A stretch of 64,000 bases of DNA from Lophius americanus (taxonomy: Eukaryota; Chordata; Actinopteri; Lophiiformes; Lophiidae). A program made the position numbers and the translations under genes. Below are positions 37,401 to 44,005 of this stretch, piece after piece; position 1 is the first letter of the stretch; each line of letters begins with the position of its first letter. Where the stretch lies: NCBI GenBank assembly GCA_037951165.1, contig JBBDHG010000112.1, forward strand, positions 3,523,001 through 3,587,000, given 5' to 3'. The notes beneath the pieces were generated by a model. It worked only from the letters and a program-made list of their open reading frames with translations, did no database searches and was not told the origin of the DNA.

Positions 37401-38947
37401 AGCTTTAAGTGCACAGACTTTGCACCTCCTGTAATGTCAGGGAATACAGACTAGTGAGGCAACTGGAGCACTAACAATAAAGGGGAGACATACTCACAAC
37501 CCAAACCATTTATTCATCAGAATATTTCAATGAGTAAGAATTTATAGCTATGAGAATTCTGCCATGTCATAGCAGGTATCTGACGATGGTAATGTAGTGG
37601 CTGCAGCTAAGCGGATCACGCCGGTGGCTGGTTCGAGCCCCAGCAGGTCTACATGTCGTAGGGTCCTTGAGCAAGACCCTGTGCCAAATATGCTCCCCGG
37701 GCTCCTCCCCATCCCTTCAGGGTTGGGTCATATTCCCCTCGCGATATATAAAGTATCTATTTTTTTTATTTTTTTTTATGCACGTCCACTGGTCAATAAT
37801 AGATGAGTCTGCTATTTAAAGCACTCTCTTACTAAGTTGTTCACTTTATAGCAGTCATTAGTTGCAAATATATTGTTTGTTTGTTTGTTTTTATCCAGGG
37901 GACAACTATGATGTTTGCGCCATATGTCTGGATGACTATGAAGAAGGTGACAAACTCAGATTACTGCCATGTTCTCACGGTGAGTGAAAACTTCCTCATG
38001 TACGTTTTGCCCCATTTTGCGATTTTTCCCTAACATTTGAGCAAAGGAGTAATGATGGATAACACAGCAGCGTTTGTGTCTAGTGTGACATCATATACAT
38101 GTGTCCAAAAGCGCTAAAAGTAAGCACTTTTGGTGGATTTTCTCCTTCTTTAAGTTGACTTCTTCATAGATTGATAATTGCTACTAGCTGCTTTCTGAGC
38201 CTACTGGTTGTGAGTCCTACATATAGTAAATCATGAAAATTCCCATCCTATCCTAATGCTTCACACCATTTATACAGACATCGATTCACTGCTGAAGCTA
38301 CCGGCGGCACAGTGAACCCCCATCATCCCCCTCATCCCCCTCATTTAAAAAATAAAATTTTGGGACTGATTTTGGGGGAAGTTTCAAGAATTTTTTCATA
38401 GGGGTGATACAGGTACGCATCTGATATGGCTGACGGGACATGAGGATATTAGTAATCTTTATGGCTCTTTGGATCGTCAACTCAATGCTGGTTTTGATCT
38501 TGAACGCTAAGCAAATGTAAAATATGGCCTGACTTTTTTTCCCAAGTGCTTTTGATAATTCTTTTGTCGTCCTCAGCCTACCACTCCAAGTGTGTGGACC
38601 CCTGGCTAACCAAGACCAAGATGACGTGTCCGGTGTGCAAGCAGAAAGTGATCCCCTCTCAGGGAGACTCTGACTCTGATTCAGAGGAGGGTGAGAGTGG
38701 CCCCGATGAGAATGAGGAGGTGTCAGAGAGCACCCCGCTACTGCGCTCTCTGGCCTCCACCAGCGCCCACTCATTTGGCACCATGTCAGGCTCATCTCGC
38801 TCAGAACAAGACCAGGAGTCGTCCGATTATGAGGACGATGAGCTCGACAGCAGCAACAGCGAGGAAGAGGTCACCGTGGAAACTGTGGTTGTGCAAATGC
38901 AGCAGCCATGTTCTGAGGGCCAGGAGCCAGACCTGACCCAAGCTTGA
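8668..38947 (+). CDS. rnf13: E3 ubiquitin-protein ligase RNF13 (nine coding exons)
   Basis: Coding exons: 8668-8781, 8969-9049, 14066-14188, 27759-27846, 28767-28857, 30327-30432, 31014-31107, 37899-37979, 38577-38947. Total 1149 nt, 382 residues, no frame break. Order: signal peptide (1 to about 34); lumenal protease-associated domain with N-glycosylation sequons NKT (N43) and NLT (N87); one membrane helix (about 181-204); a basic juxtamembrane segment; RING-H2 with ligands C239, C242, C257, H259, H262, C265, C277, C280; an acidic serine-rich tail with TPLLR (L314-L315), the dileucine signal altered in human RNF13 disease alleles. The family acts on endosomal, lysosomal and ER membranes, passing ubiquitin from an E2 via the cytosolic RING. 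Residue order matches mammalian RNF13 closely throughout, so identity over the paralogue RNF167 is strong. Confidence 0.95.
8782..8968 (+). other. rnf13: rnf13 intron between coding exons 1 and 2
   Basis: A short 187-bp intron with GTGAGT donor and TTTCAG acceptor. No other feature was seen. Confidence 0.85.
8969..9049 (+). CDS. rnf13: rnf13 coding exon 2: start of PA domain
   Basis: 27 codons, phase 0 at both ends, reading YTFDNKTENFDDLPARFGYR and onward to GLK. The FDDLPARFG block is a hallmark of RNF13-type PA domains. NKT is a glycosylation sequon. Confidence 0.94.
9050..14065 (+). other. rnf13: rnf13 intron between coding exons 2 and 3
   Basis: A 5.0 kb intron with GTGAGT donor and CTGTAG acceptor. 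Mostly plain AT-rich DNA. A pyrimidine-rich domain at about 13140-13430 produces chance ORFs on both strands. No gene was recognised inside. Confidence 0.7.
14066..14188 (+). CDS. rnf13: rnf13 coding exon 3: PA domain
   Basis: 41 codons, phase 0 at both ends. It contains RPENACQPIEPPP and the IVLIKRFDCNFDIK strand, both typical of the lumenal PA domain. The two cysteines match those conserved in the family and probably form a disulfide. N87-L-T is a sequon near the position glycosylated in mammals. Confidence 0.95.
15419..15508. repeat. Compound microsatellite (CA)17(TACA)14
   Basis: A pure CA run at 15419-15452 passes directly into a pure TACA run at 15453-15508. Both blocks are uninterrupted, so the locus is probably length-variable. 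ORFs across it on both strands are artefacts of the repeat. Confidence 0.97.
16427..16458. repeat. (TG)16 microsatellite
   Basis: An uninterrupted TG dinucleotide run within the large rnf13 intron, flanked by imperfect TGTCTGTGTGTA. Confidence 0.95.
17990..18380 (+). repeat. Purine-rich (GA) tract
   Basis: Nearly 400 bases dominated by G and A on the plus strand (GGAAGGAGGGTGGGATGAAG and similar), with scattered pyrimidines. It is low-complexity, not coding. A second such tract is at about 19020-19170. Confidence 0.6.
19690..19870. repeat. Dispersed repeat fragment, probably hAT-like
   Basis: A GC-rich island in AT-rich intron with GTGCGCAGCCCGGATGCAT and GCCCGGCCCGAACCCAGCAG, wording I associate with non-autonomous hAT elements of fish. 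A loosely related CCCGACCC stretch lies at 27270-27420. Class assignment is tentative. Confidence 0.4.
21890..21995 (+). mobile_element. hAT-type transposon end, fragment
   Basis: ACCAGCGGGCCAGTTATTG, later GGGGCCAGATATAATTG, and CAGGCCTTGAGTTTGAGACG then GTCTGCTCTAG. This is the characteristic end of Charlie-like hAT elements (gcgggcc...gggccttgagtttgacaccc). Only one end is recognisable. Confidence 0.55.
22066..22420 (+). repeat. Dispersed repeat X, copy 1
   Basis: It shares blocks in the same order with 26610-26930: TTTGATGCTTGTGTGTCAGT, ATGTCAACTTTTAC, AAGATTAAAA(T/C)(C/T)AAC(T/C)GCCT(G/A)ATTTT, and a final TGA(T/C)GTC. Probably two copies of one non-autonomous DNA transposon in the same orientation, 4.5 kb apart. 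The start phrase ATATCACGATTATTG is common in fish hAT derivatives. Confidence 0.55.
22424..22472. repeat. 22-bp inverted repeat with 5-nt loop
   Basis: The arms at 22424-22445 and 22451-22472 pair over 22 bp with one mismatch, around loop ATAGG. Key ends are TGTCAGATCT and AGATCTGACA. It adjoins dispersed repeat X copy 1. Confidence 0.9.
23760..23838. repeat. Two adjacent perfect inverted repeats
   Basis: TTGTATCAT/ATGATACAA (23760-23768 and 23772-23780, 3-nt loop) is followed by AATGGGTTGCTCT/AGAGCAACCCATT (23802-23814 and 23826-23838, 11-nt loop). Both pair perfectly. Confidence 0.9.
24328..25205 (+). mobile_element. Tc1/mariner relic with inserted or replaced interior
   Basis: The left end TACACCGATCAGCCAGAAC followed by ATTAAAAACACTGAC matches the terminal repeat of a common fish Tc1 family. 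At 25033-25110 GGTCAGAGCATCTCCAAA and GTCCCGGTCTGCAGTGGTTA match its transposase N-terminal region. At 25157-25200 CCCACACAATATATGGCAGGTGGTTATAA matches its right end. Most of the transposase is missing, and unrelated DNA, including a LINE-type tail at 24456-24526, lies inside. Confidence 0.65.
24456..24526 (+). repeat. L2-like LINE/SINE tail
   Basis: CAGCTGGGATAGGCTCCTG...ACAAGCGGTTAAGGATAATG followed by GAATGAATGAATG is the familiar teleost 3' tail (tcagctgggataggctcc...ggataagcggtatagaaaatg). The GAAT repeats are the usual terminal microsatellite of such tails. Confidence 0.7.
26610..26930 (+). repeat. Dispersed repeat X, copy 2
   Basis: The partner of 22066-22420, sharing TTGATGCTTGTGTGTCAGT, ATGTCAACTTTTAC and the AAGATTAAAACTAACCGCC block. 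It has no ORF of note. Confidence 0.55.
27759..27846 (+). CDS. rnf13: rnf13 coding exon 4: PA domain
   Basis: 88 nt, phase 0 in and phase 1 out, reading VLNAQRAGYKAAIVHNVDSD then DLISMGSND. The GYKAAIVHNVDSDDLISMGSN block is nearly invariant in vertebrate RNF13. Donor GTGAGT. Confidence 0.96.
27847..28766 (+). other. rnf13: rnf13 intron between coding exons 4 and 5
   Basis: A 0.9 kb intron, GTGAGT to TTTTAG. Nothing else recognised. Confidence 0.8.
28767..28857 (+). CDS. rnf13: rnf13 coding exon 5: end of PA domain
   Basis: 91 nt, phase 1 in and phase 2 out. It encodes VDVLKQIDIPSAFVGELTAS followed by SLKEDYIYDKG. The IP(S)(A/V)F(V/I)GE strand matches RNF13. Donor GTAAGT. Confidence 0.95.
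28858..30326 (+). other. rnf13: rnf13 intron between coding exons 5 and 6
   Basis: A 1.5 kb intron. The part at about 29400-29990, starting near TTAAAGAGGAATTGCAC, has the look of an old repeat and yields a 104-codon minus-strand ORF without domain or splice support. I do not call it a gene. Confidence 0.65.
30327..30432 (+). CDS. rnf13: rnf13 coding exon 6: transmembrane helix
   Basis: 106 nt, phase 2 in and phase 0 out. GHVVLMPDFSLPLEYY completes the lumenal part, and the following PFLTIVGICLIVIVVFM is the single membrane span, near residues 181-201. Donor GTAGGT. Confidence 0.96.
30433..31013 (+). other. rnf13: rnf13 intron between coding exons 6 and 7
   Basis: A 0.6 kb intron with a strong polypyrimidine acceptor (TTTTTTGCTCTTTCTAG). 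No other feature. Confidence 0.85.
31014..31107 (+). CDS. rnf13: rnf13 coding exon 7: basic juxtamembrane segment
   Basis: 94 nt, phase 0 in and phase 1 out. It encodes ITKFVQDRHRARRSRLRKDQ then LKKLPIHKYKK. The cluster of R and K just after the helix fits the positive-inside rule, placing the RING in the cytosol. Confidence 0.95.
32212..32475 (+). CDS. Speculative small secreted-type ORF in rnf13 intron
   Basis: From ATG 32212 the frame reads MLLRLLWLCGLFALVAVSAC, a textbook-looking signal peptide, then NDQCDSGFPQGL and onward, staying open 116 codons to 32562. At 32476 the sequence CGCTTG is followed by GTAAGG, a plausible splice donor, so the coding part could end there. The segment is richer in GC than the surrounding intron. 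I recognise no family, see no partner exon, and an ORF of this size can occur by chance. It could also be part of an unknown repeat. Confidence 0.18.
37136..37176 (+). repeat. (GGA)n/(GGAG)n microsatellite
   Basis: A run of about nine GGA units passes into GGAGGGAGGGAGGGAG, purine-only on the plus strand. Confidence 0.9.
37590..37765 (+). mobile_element. tRNA-derived SINE, copy 2
   Basis: GTGGCTGCAGCTAAGCGG is a decayed A box and GGTTCGAGCCCCAGCAGG a good B box. The body CTACATGTCGTAGGGTCCTTGAGCAAGACCCTG matches the SINE at 4508 and the percomorph family. It is followed by a T-rich stretch. Not a functional tRNA. Confidence 0.75.
37899..37979 (+). CDS. rnf13: rnf13 coding exon 8: first half of RING-H2
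   Basis: 81 nt, phase 1 in and out. It encodes GDNYDVCAICLDDYEEGDKL then RLLPCSH, supplying zinc ligands C239, C242, C257 and H259. The intron splits the RING after H259. Confidence 0.97.
37980..38576 (+). other. rnf13: rnf13 intron splitting the RING
   Basis: A 0.6 kb intron, GTGAGT to CCTCAG. No other feature seen. Confidence 0.85.
38577..38947 (+). CDS. rnf13: rnf13 last coding exon: RING end and acidic tail
   Basis: 371 nt ending at TGA 38945-38947. It begins AYHSKCVDPWLTKTKMTCPV then C, giving ligands H262, C265, C277 and C280. Mammals have HCKC where this has HSKC; that residue is not a zinc ligand. The tail is acidic and serine-rich (GDSDSDSEEGESG) with ESTPLLR, the dileucine-type sorting signal, and a further acidic SSDYEDDELDSSNSEEE stretch. 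It ends in a polar C terminus, DLTQA. Confidence 0.97.
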
Positions 38948-39920
38948 CTGCTTGGTCAGGTCGGTCACCAAAAGCCCTGGTCTCCCCCAACCACACAGCT
39001 GCAAAGGCTTGTGTTGGGGGTAACAGAACACTTCTTTCACTATTTACAGGATATTGTCATGTTCCCCACTTCAATCCTTTGTTTTCAGTCATTCTGAACA
39101 AAAGTACAGACTTCCATGACTGTGACAGGAAGTCAATGGACATAACTGATAGGGCTGGTGACACCCATGTATAGTAGACTGTTATACTGTATTCTGTTTA
39201 ATCATAAAGATGGACTGACTGGGCCCAGACACACACTTGATCACACTCAACGCATAGCTCAAGTACTTAGTAATAGACAGGTCACAAGAATTTACATTTT
39301 TTACATTTGATTCCCTTCTCCTACATGCTTCCAATGATGGTAACGTTTCATTATTGTATGCTGATGCTACATTGACATTACGAAACCACTATGCAGCATC
39401 CTTTTGGTAAAACATGTAGTCAACATATATGTGTACATGTAAAAACATTTAAAGCCACAGCAGAAATGATTCTGCTTAAATCTAGTCTGATGTATGAAGG
39501 AGGGTTGGTGCTCCTGTCTGTTTGTGCCACAGTTGATCTGTTAAGATGATTCACACTAAGAGAACCTGAAGTCAAACCAGTTTAAGTAACTGCTTTGGAG
39601 CAAGGAATCGTGTTTCTTTATTTTTTGCGGTACGCTCCCTCAGAGTGTGGAGAAACATCCACATAGCCTCTGGTTAATCTTCTCCTGTCTGCTTATTTTT
39701 CCATAGGATTTATAACACATGTAAATGACCTTATCTCATTTTAATACAGTTTACCGTAATTATGTAGTAGTTTTTGTTTGTCATAATATTACTCCAATTA
39801 TTTGTTCATGAAACCTGATGCCTTTTTCAATTGATATATTTTGTCTTTGTTCCATGTTTTTTCCTGCTCATGTACCAGTTTACTCTAAATTCACATCAAT
39901 AAAATCAAAATTACACTTTG
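38948..39920 (+). other. rnf13: rnf13 3' UTR (inferred) with polyadenylation signal
   Basis: The sequence after the stop has no other gene. AATAAA at 39898-39903 is the first canonical signal I see in a suitable place, giving a 3' UTR of about 970 nt. The cleavage point is an estimate. Confidence 0.6.
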
Positions 39921-39998
39921 AAACGTCAGTCAGTGACTTACTATGTTGTAACCATACTGAAAACAAAGGATTATCAACAATTCAACATCCATTTGGTA

Positions 39999-40410
39999 TA
40001 CACTGATCAGCCTCATGATTAAGTAAGCCCTTATAATAGTATGTAGATCTCCTCTTTACTGACAAGACAGCTCTGTGACACTGTTCTGACACCTTTCTAT
40101 CAGAGCATTTTCATATATTTGTGGTATAGTAGCTCGTCTGTGGGATCAGCCGCACCTACCGTTCGCTTCCCACACAACAATAAGCCTTGGATGCTCGTGA
40201 CTCTGTTGATTATTGTCCTCCTTAGTCCACCTTGGTACCTAATACTCATAGACCAGGTACACCTAACAGGTCCTGCAGATTCGGAGGTGCTCTAACCCCA
40301 TGTCCACTTACTGTCTGATATATCCCACCCACTGATGCCATGGTAACCAGATAATCAACATTATTTTGACCTTACCAATCAGTGTTCATAATGTTATGGC
40401 TATTGGTGAA
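39999..40410 (-). mobile_element. Internally deleted Tc1 element (MITE-like)
   Basis: It starts TACACTGATCAGCCTCATGA and ends CATAATGTTATGGCTATTGG, the two inverted ends of the same Tc1 family as the relic at 24328. Inside are only short pieces of transposase DNA on the minus strand (for example TCTGACACCTTTCTATCAGA and GTAGCTCGTCTGTGGGATC) and the subterminal ATATATCCCACCCACTGATG. At about 0.4 kb of a normal 1.5 kb it cannot encode transposase. Confidence 0.75.
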
Positions 40411-40559
40411 GAGTCCACCTAGATTAGATAATATATACTATTTATCAGTTGCGTTAGCATTTTAAGTTAAGTTTTTTTTGTTTATTTAAAAATTTCAAAT
40501 ATTGCATGTTTTTTCCCCTATTATCAAACAAAATAATGTTTTTCCTTACTACAGTCTGC

Positions 40560-41130
40560 CTCAAGTGATTAACTTAATGAGGAGTATTTGGTTCTGGAGG
40601 CCCTTCAGCTGCTCTGACCGGCTTCCCTCCATGCAGCCAGTGCCCAGCCTCCGATAATGTCCTCGAGGAACTTATCTGTAATACTTTCACTTCCTACAGC
40701 TACTCTCTTGCAAACAATTTTCATAGAATTCTAGTCAGGTGATTGTTTGGGCGACACTTAATGGTTCTGGGACTTCTCCTGAAACCATATCTTGGTAGAC
40801 ATTAATCTGCTTATGAACATTATTTTAGATTGTCCAATGACGTCCAGTTTCAGCTTCATCCAATGTTTCATCTAGGATTTCCTGATACTTGATGGAATCC
40901 ATCTTACCCTCTTGGTGCCGCAGATTTCAAGCTCCGGAGGAAGCAAAGCATCCCCAGAAAATCCCCAATCTATGTTTCACAACAGGTATGCAAATTCTTT
41001 CTTCCTCCTTCAGATTGTCAGCTGATCCACTGGCCATAAAAAATAGTTCTGTTTCATCGCTGCAGAGAACAGCACCCAAAAACCTCTGAGGCTTATCAAG
41101 ATAGTTCTGCACTACTGGAGCTGACTTTTG
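40560..41130 (-). pseudogene. Tc1/mariner transposase remnant
   Basis: On the minus strand 41112-40927 encodes a stretch with VLCSDETELFF, VVKHRLGIFWGCFASSG. This matches the Tc1 DDE region (W-SDE...F, then VKHGGG...WGCF--SG), with the D of SDE as a catalytic acid. Further on, lower coordinates encode VWPKQSPD-like and later tryptophan-containing pieces with frame changes. It is a different Tc1 lineage from 39999-40410. Broken and non-functional. Confidence 0.65.
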
Positions 41131-42296
41131 AGTTCAAATAGCACCTGATTTGTGGATTTGTGCTCTAATGAGGCAGGATGCTACTCAGGTGATAGAATGG
41201 AGATTTCAGTATCATTGCAAGTAGCAGTTTGCGTTGACCATGAAAAACAAATTCAGCTGCTCACCATTTCAACAGTTAGTTGGATTTTGTAATTGCAAAT
41301 AGCAGGTTTATTAGCTAAATGTACTCATATACAATAGTCGTTAAATGATTTTTCCTCCAACTGCGACACAAGAAAAGGGTTTTCAGCAGTGGCTGAGGTT
41401 CCAGTTGGATTCATTATAATATATGAAATCAGTAAATGGTTTACTAATGAAGGTAGGGGTTTTCTTGTCAACTGTACCTTTTAACTTTAGAGAAAGTGCA
41501 ACTAGTGGACGTGACAGAACTCTAGTTCAGATGACAATTGAACATGTTTAGACAACAAAATTTTCCCTTATAACAGTCGGTCGACACTAATCGTCGACCG
41601 CTGCTGTTGTAACTAAATCTGACCCAATGTTCCACTTGACCAATGCAAATCAGTAGGGTCTCTGCGTGTATCAGCAAATTCAAGACATTTTAGACACTGA
41701 CTATTTTAATCCACTTCACATCCATGCTGGCAAAATAAGTATGCTGGATATGATGGGAAACCCCAGTTAATTGCGTAATCAGTGTTCTCATTTTCTGATA
41801 TTTGAGACATCCTTAAACCTCAACATATTTTGGAATTTATTCGGCCTTAAATTCAGATTATAATTTAAGACTGTTTGGGATTCCAGATTACTTTAAGGGG
41901 GACCAGGGCTTAAACCATGTGTGGCTTAACTGAGCTTTGGTTTTGGTACTCTGCAGTCAAATATGCATCAAATTTCCAGCTTCTTAAAATTGGAGGCCAA
42001 GTCCTACCATCAATTCAATCCTGAGATCTGCTGTTGACACGTTGGACAGGGAAAGGTTGGTTGAGTTCCTGGAAAGGTCACTGTAGTTTCATCTGAATCT
42101 TTGCAAAAAGCCACCATGTCAACTTCCCGGAATGTTTTAACAATTCTTTTTTCTCCACGTGATCTATGATAGCTGCTTTAAAGAGGCTACAATCTACTCA
42201 TGTTTTTAAACACGATTTTTGTAAAAGGACAAATAAATGACAATGATAGCCTGTGGTACAAAGAATGACTGCAAACATGTATCTGGTTGGAATAAA
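41131..42296. other. Intergenic DNA between convergent rnf13 and pfn2
   Basis: No gene seen. It includes a short CpG-rich hairpin, CGGTCGAC/GTCGACCG at 41578-41600, and may contain more decayed transposon sequence that I cannot place. Confidence 0.5.
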
Positions 42297-43907
42297 TTTA
42301 TTTTGATCTGTCTGTAAACAAGTTGATAAATCAATTTATGGCAATTCTTGGTTTTATGCATATGAAATCAGATACATAAATGAGACCGTATCCCAGATGC
42401 AAGTTAAAGTGGTGAAAAAAAAATTAACAGAAGCAACAGGACTTGAAACTGGTTTTCATTATACATATCAAACATTGGAACTGAAGCTGGAGAAAGAAAG
42501 TGCCGATGAAATGACGTCTTAGTGGACAGTGGATCAATCCTTCTTAAAGAGCAACAGGTTTCTAGAGTATGGCACAGGATACACAGGGTCTGCAGTGCAG
42601 TTCGAAAAAGTCAACCATTGGTGTGTGTCAACCAAAACCATCTCCGATCAGGTGTCACATCTACTTATGTAGTGTTTTTCTCAGTTGGACATTAAACTTG
42701 GCAACGCTTAGCACCGACAGATCGTGTGATTCCCAGTGCTCAGCTGACTAGAGTCGAAAGCAATTTATTCCACTGTTTTGACAACAAGGGTTTATAAAAA
42801 TGCAGTCGTTCATCAACTAAACTAAAAAGAGAAAATATCAGTTTTCTTCAAGATACTCCCACCTGACCTCCCCTGTAGCTTCAAAATTTGTAACCATAGT
42901 AAGATTTATAACTTTCTGCTTAGTTTTTCCTTCATCAGGAAAAAAACACTCATCTTTCAAAATTTGGATCAATGTATTAACACCCAAGCATCAATTACAC
43001 TTGGTCCTATAAAGGAAAAAAAATAACCTCGGAAATGGACACAGGCCAGGTAATTGTATGCTGGGATTTCTACTGTCCAAAAATGGCAGCCTTGGAAAAG
43101 AAAAAAAGAAAAAACCCAAAACAAAATATATTACAGGTGCTGGCAAACAAAAAATAGTATTAAGCGCCAGAGCTAATGTTACTGTGGAATGTCATTGGGC
43201 TTGTGACGACAGGAAGAAAGTCTACCAGCGTCTGGACAACATACATATTCAGCTCATGATAATTAACCGCCACACCTTCCTCCTTTAATGACGTTTAGTC
43301 AAACTGGTCGGTTGGTGTATAGTGGTTAATGAAGATGTATGCTTGTGTGGTTGTTAGTAATGTTACCAATTTGTGGAAAAAGGGGCCGACCTGAAATGGA
43401 TGGAGTGTTGGTATGCAAGTGTGAACCATGTTGACTAAAATATTCACAGTATGTCCACCCAGACATGATTGGGAAAATAGAAAAGGAAGACATAATGAGT
43501 GTGGTTACTACTCGAGGGTTCTGACGGTATTGGCTGTTTAGGGAGTAGTGTTTAATCTGGTTTGGGAGGGAACAACCGTAACAAAGAAAATGAAGAAATA
43601 TCTACTTCAAACTGCAGTTAGATTTATTTGACAAAGTGTTTCTCACCATCTTGGTGAAGTACAGATTTGTTATGACATCCTGTTAGCAACATTCTCATCT
43701 TTGAAATTTATCAACTCATAGTGCTTAAGGGAATTTGAGTACACAATGCAATGTGTTGAAGAGGGCTGTGAGGGGAAAATAAAGGAACAAATGGGGAAGG
43801 GAGAAGGCAGAAAGAAAGAAAAATTAACTACTAATTAGGACTGGAAGTAGTGTGAAATGCAACAGGGTGGCAAAGGTGAGCTTCTAGGTGGCTGGGTACA
43901 GGTGACT
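42297..43907 (-). other. pfn2: Probable pfn2 3' UTR
   Basis: This is downstream of the pfn2 exon 3b stop on the minus strand. Minus-strand AATAAA signals lie at 43628-43623 and 42302-42297. The latter would give a 3' UTR of about 1.6 kb, in line with the long 3' UTR of vertebrate PFN2. ORFs on the plus strand here are short and without recognisable domains. The exact end is inferred. Confidence 0.45.
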
Positions 43908-44005
43908 CTAGAATCCGGCCTTCCTCAGGTATTCAGACATCATAAATGCTTTCTTGTTCAGCTGTCCTCCATGGACACCTTCCTTCCCCATGACAATAAC
44001 CAATG
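43908..44005 (-). CDS. pfn2: pfn2 alternative last coding exon 3b
   Basis: 98 nt on the minus strand after a CTCCAG acceptor, phase 1 in, stop TAG at 43910-43908. It reads (G)ALVIVMGKEGVHGGQLNKKA then FMMSEYLRKAGF. ALVIVMGKEGVHGG corresponds to the mammalian PFN2b last exon, though the final dozen residues differ from it. No stop or frame damage, so it is likely used. Confidence 0.9.

Larger units (their letters stand above)
31108..37898 (+). other. rnf13: rnf13 intron between coding exons 7 and 8
   Basis: A 6.8 kb intron, GTAGGG to TATCCAG. It contains an unexplained ORF with a signal-peptide-like start (32212), a GGA-repeat tract (37136-37176) and a tRNA-SINE (37590-37765). Elsewhere I see nothing recognisable. 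Confidence 0.7.

Noticed and set aside
38298..38795. 165-codon minus-strand ORF
   Set aside because: Its first part is antisense to the rnf13 last exon and the rest is intron. No domain was recognised.
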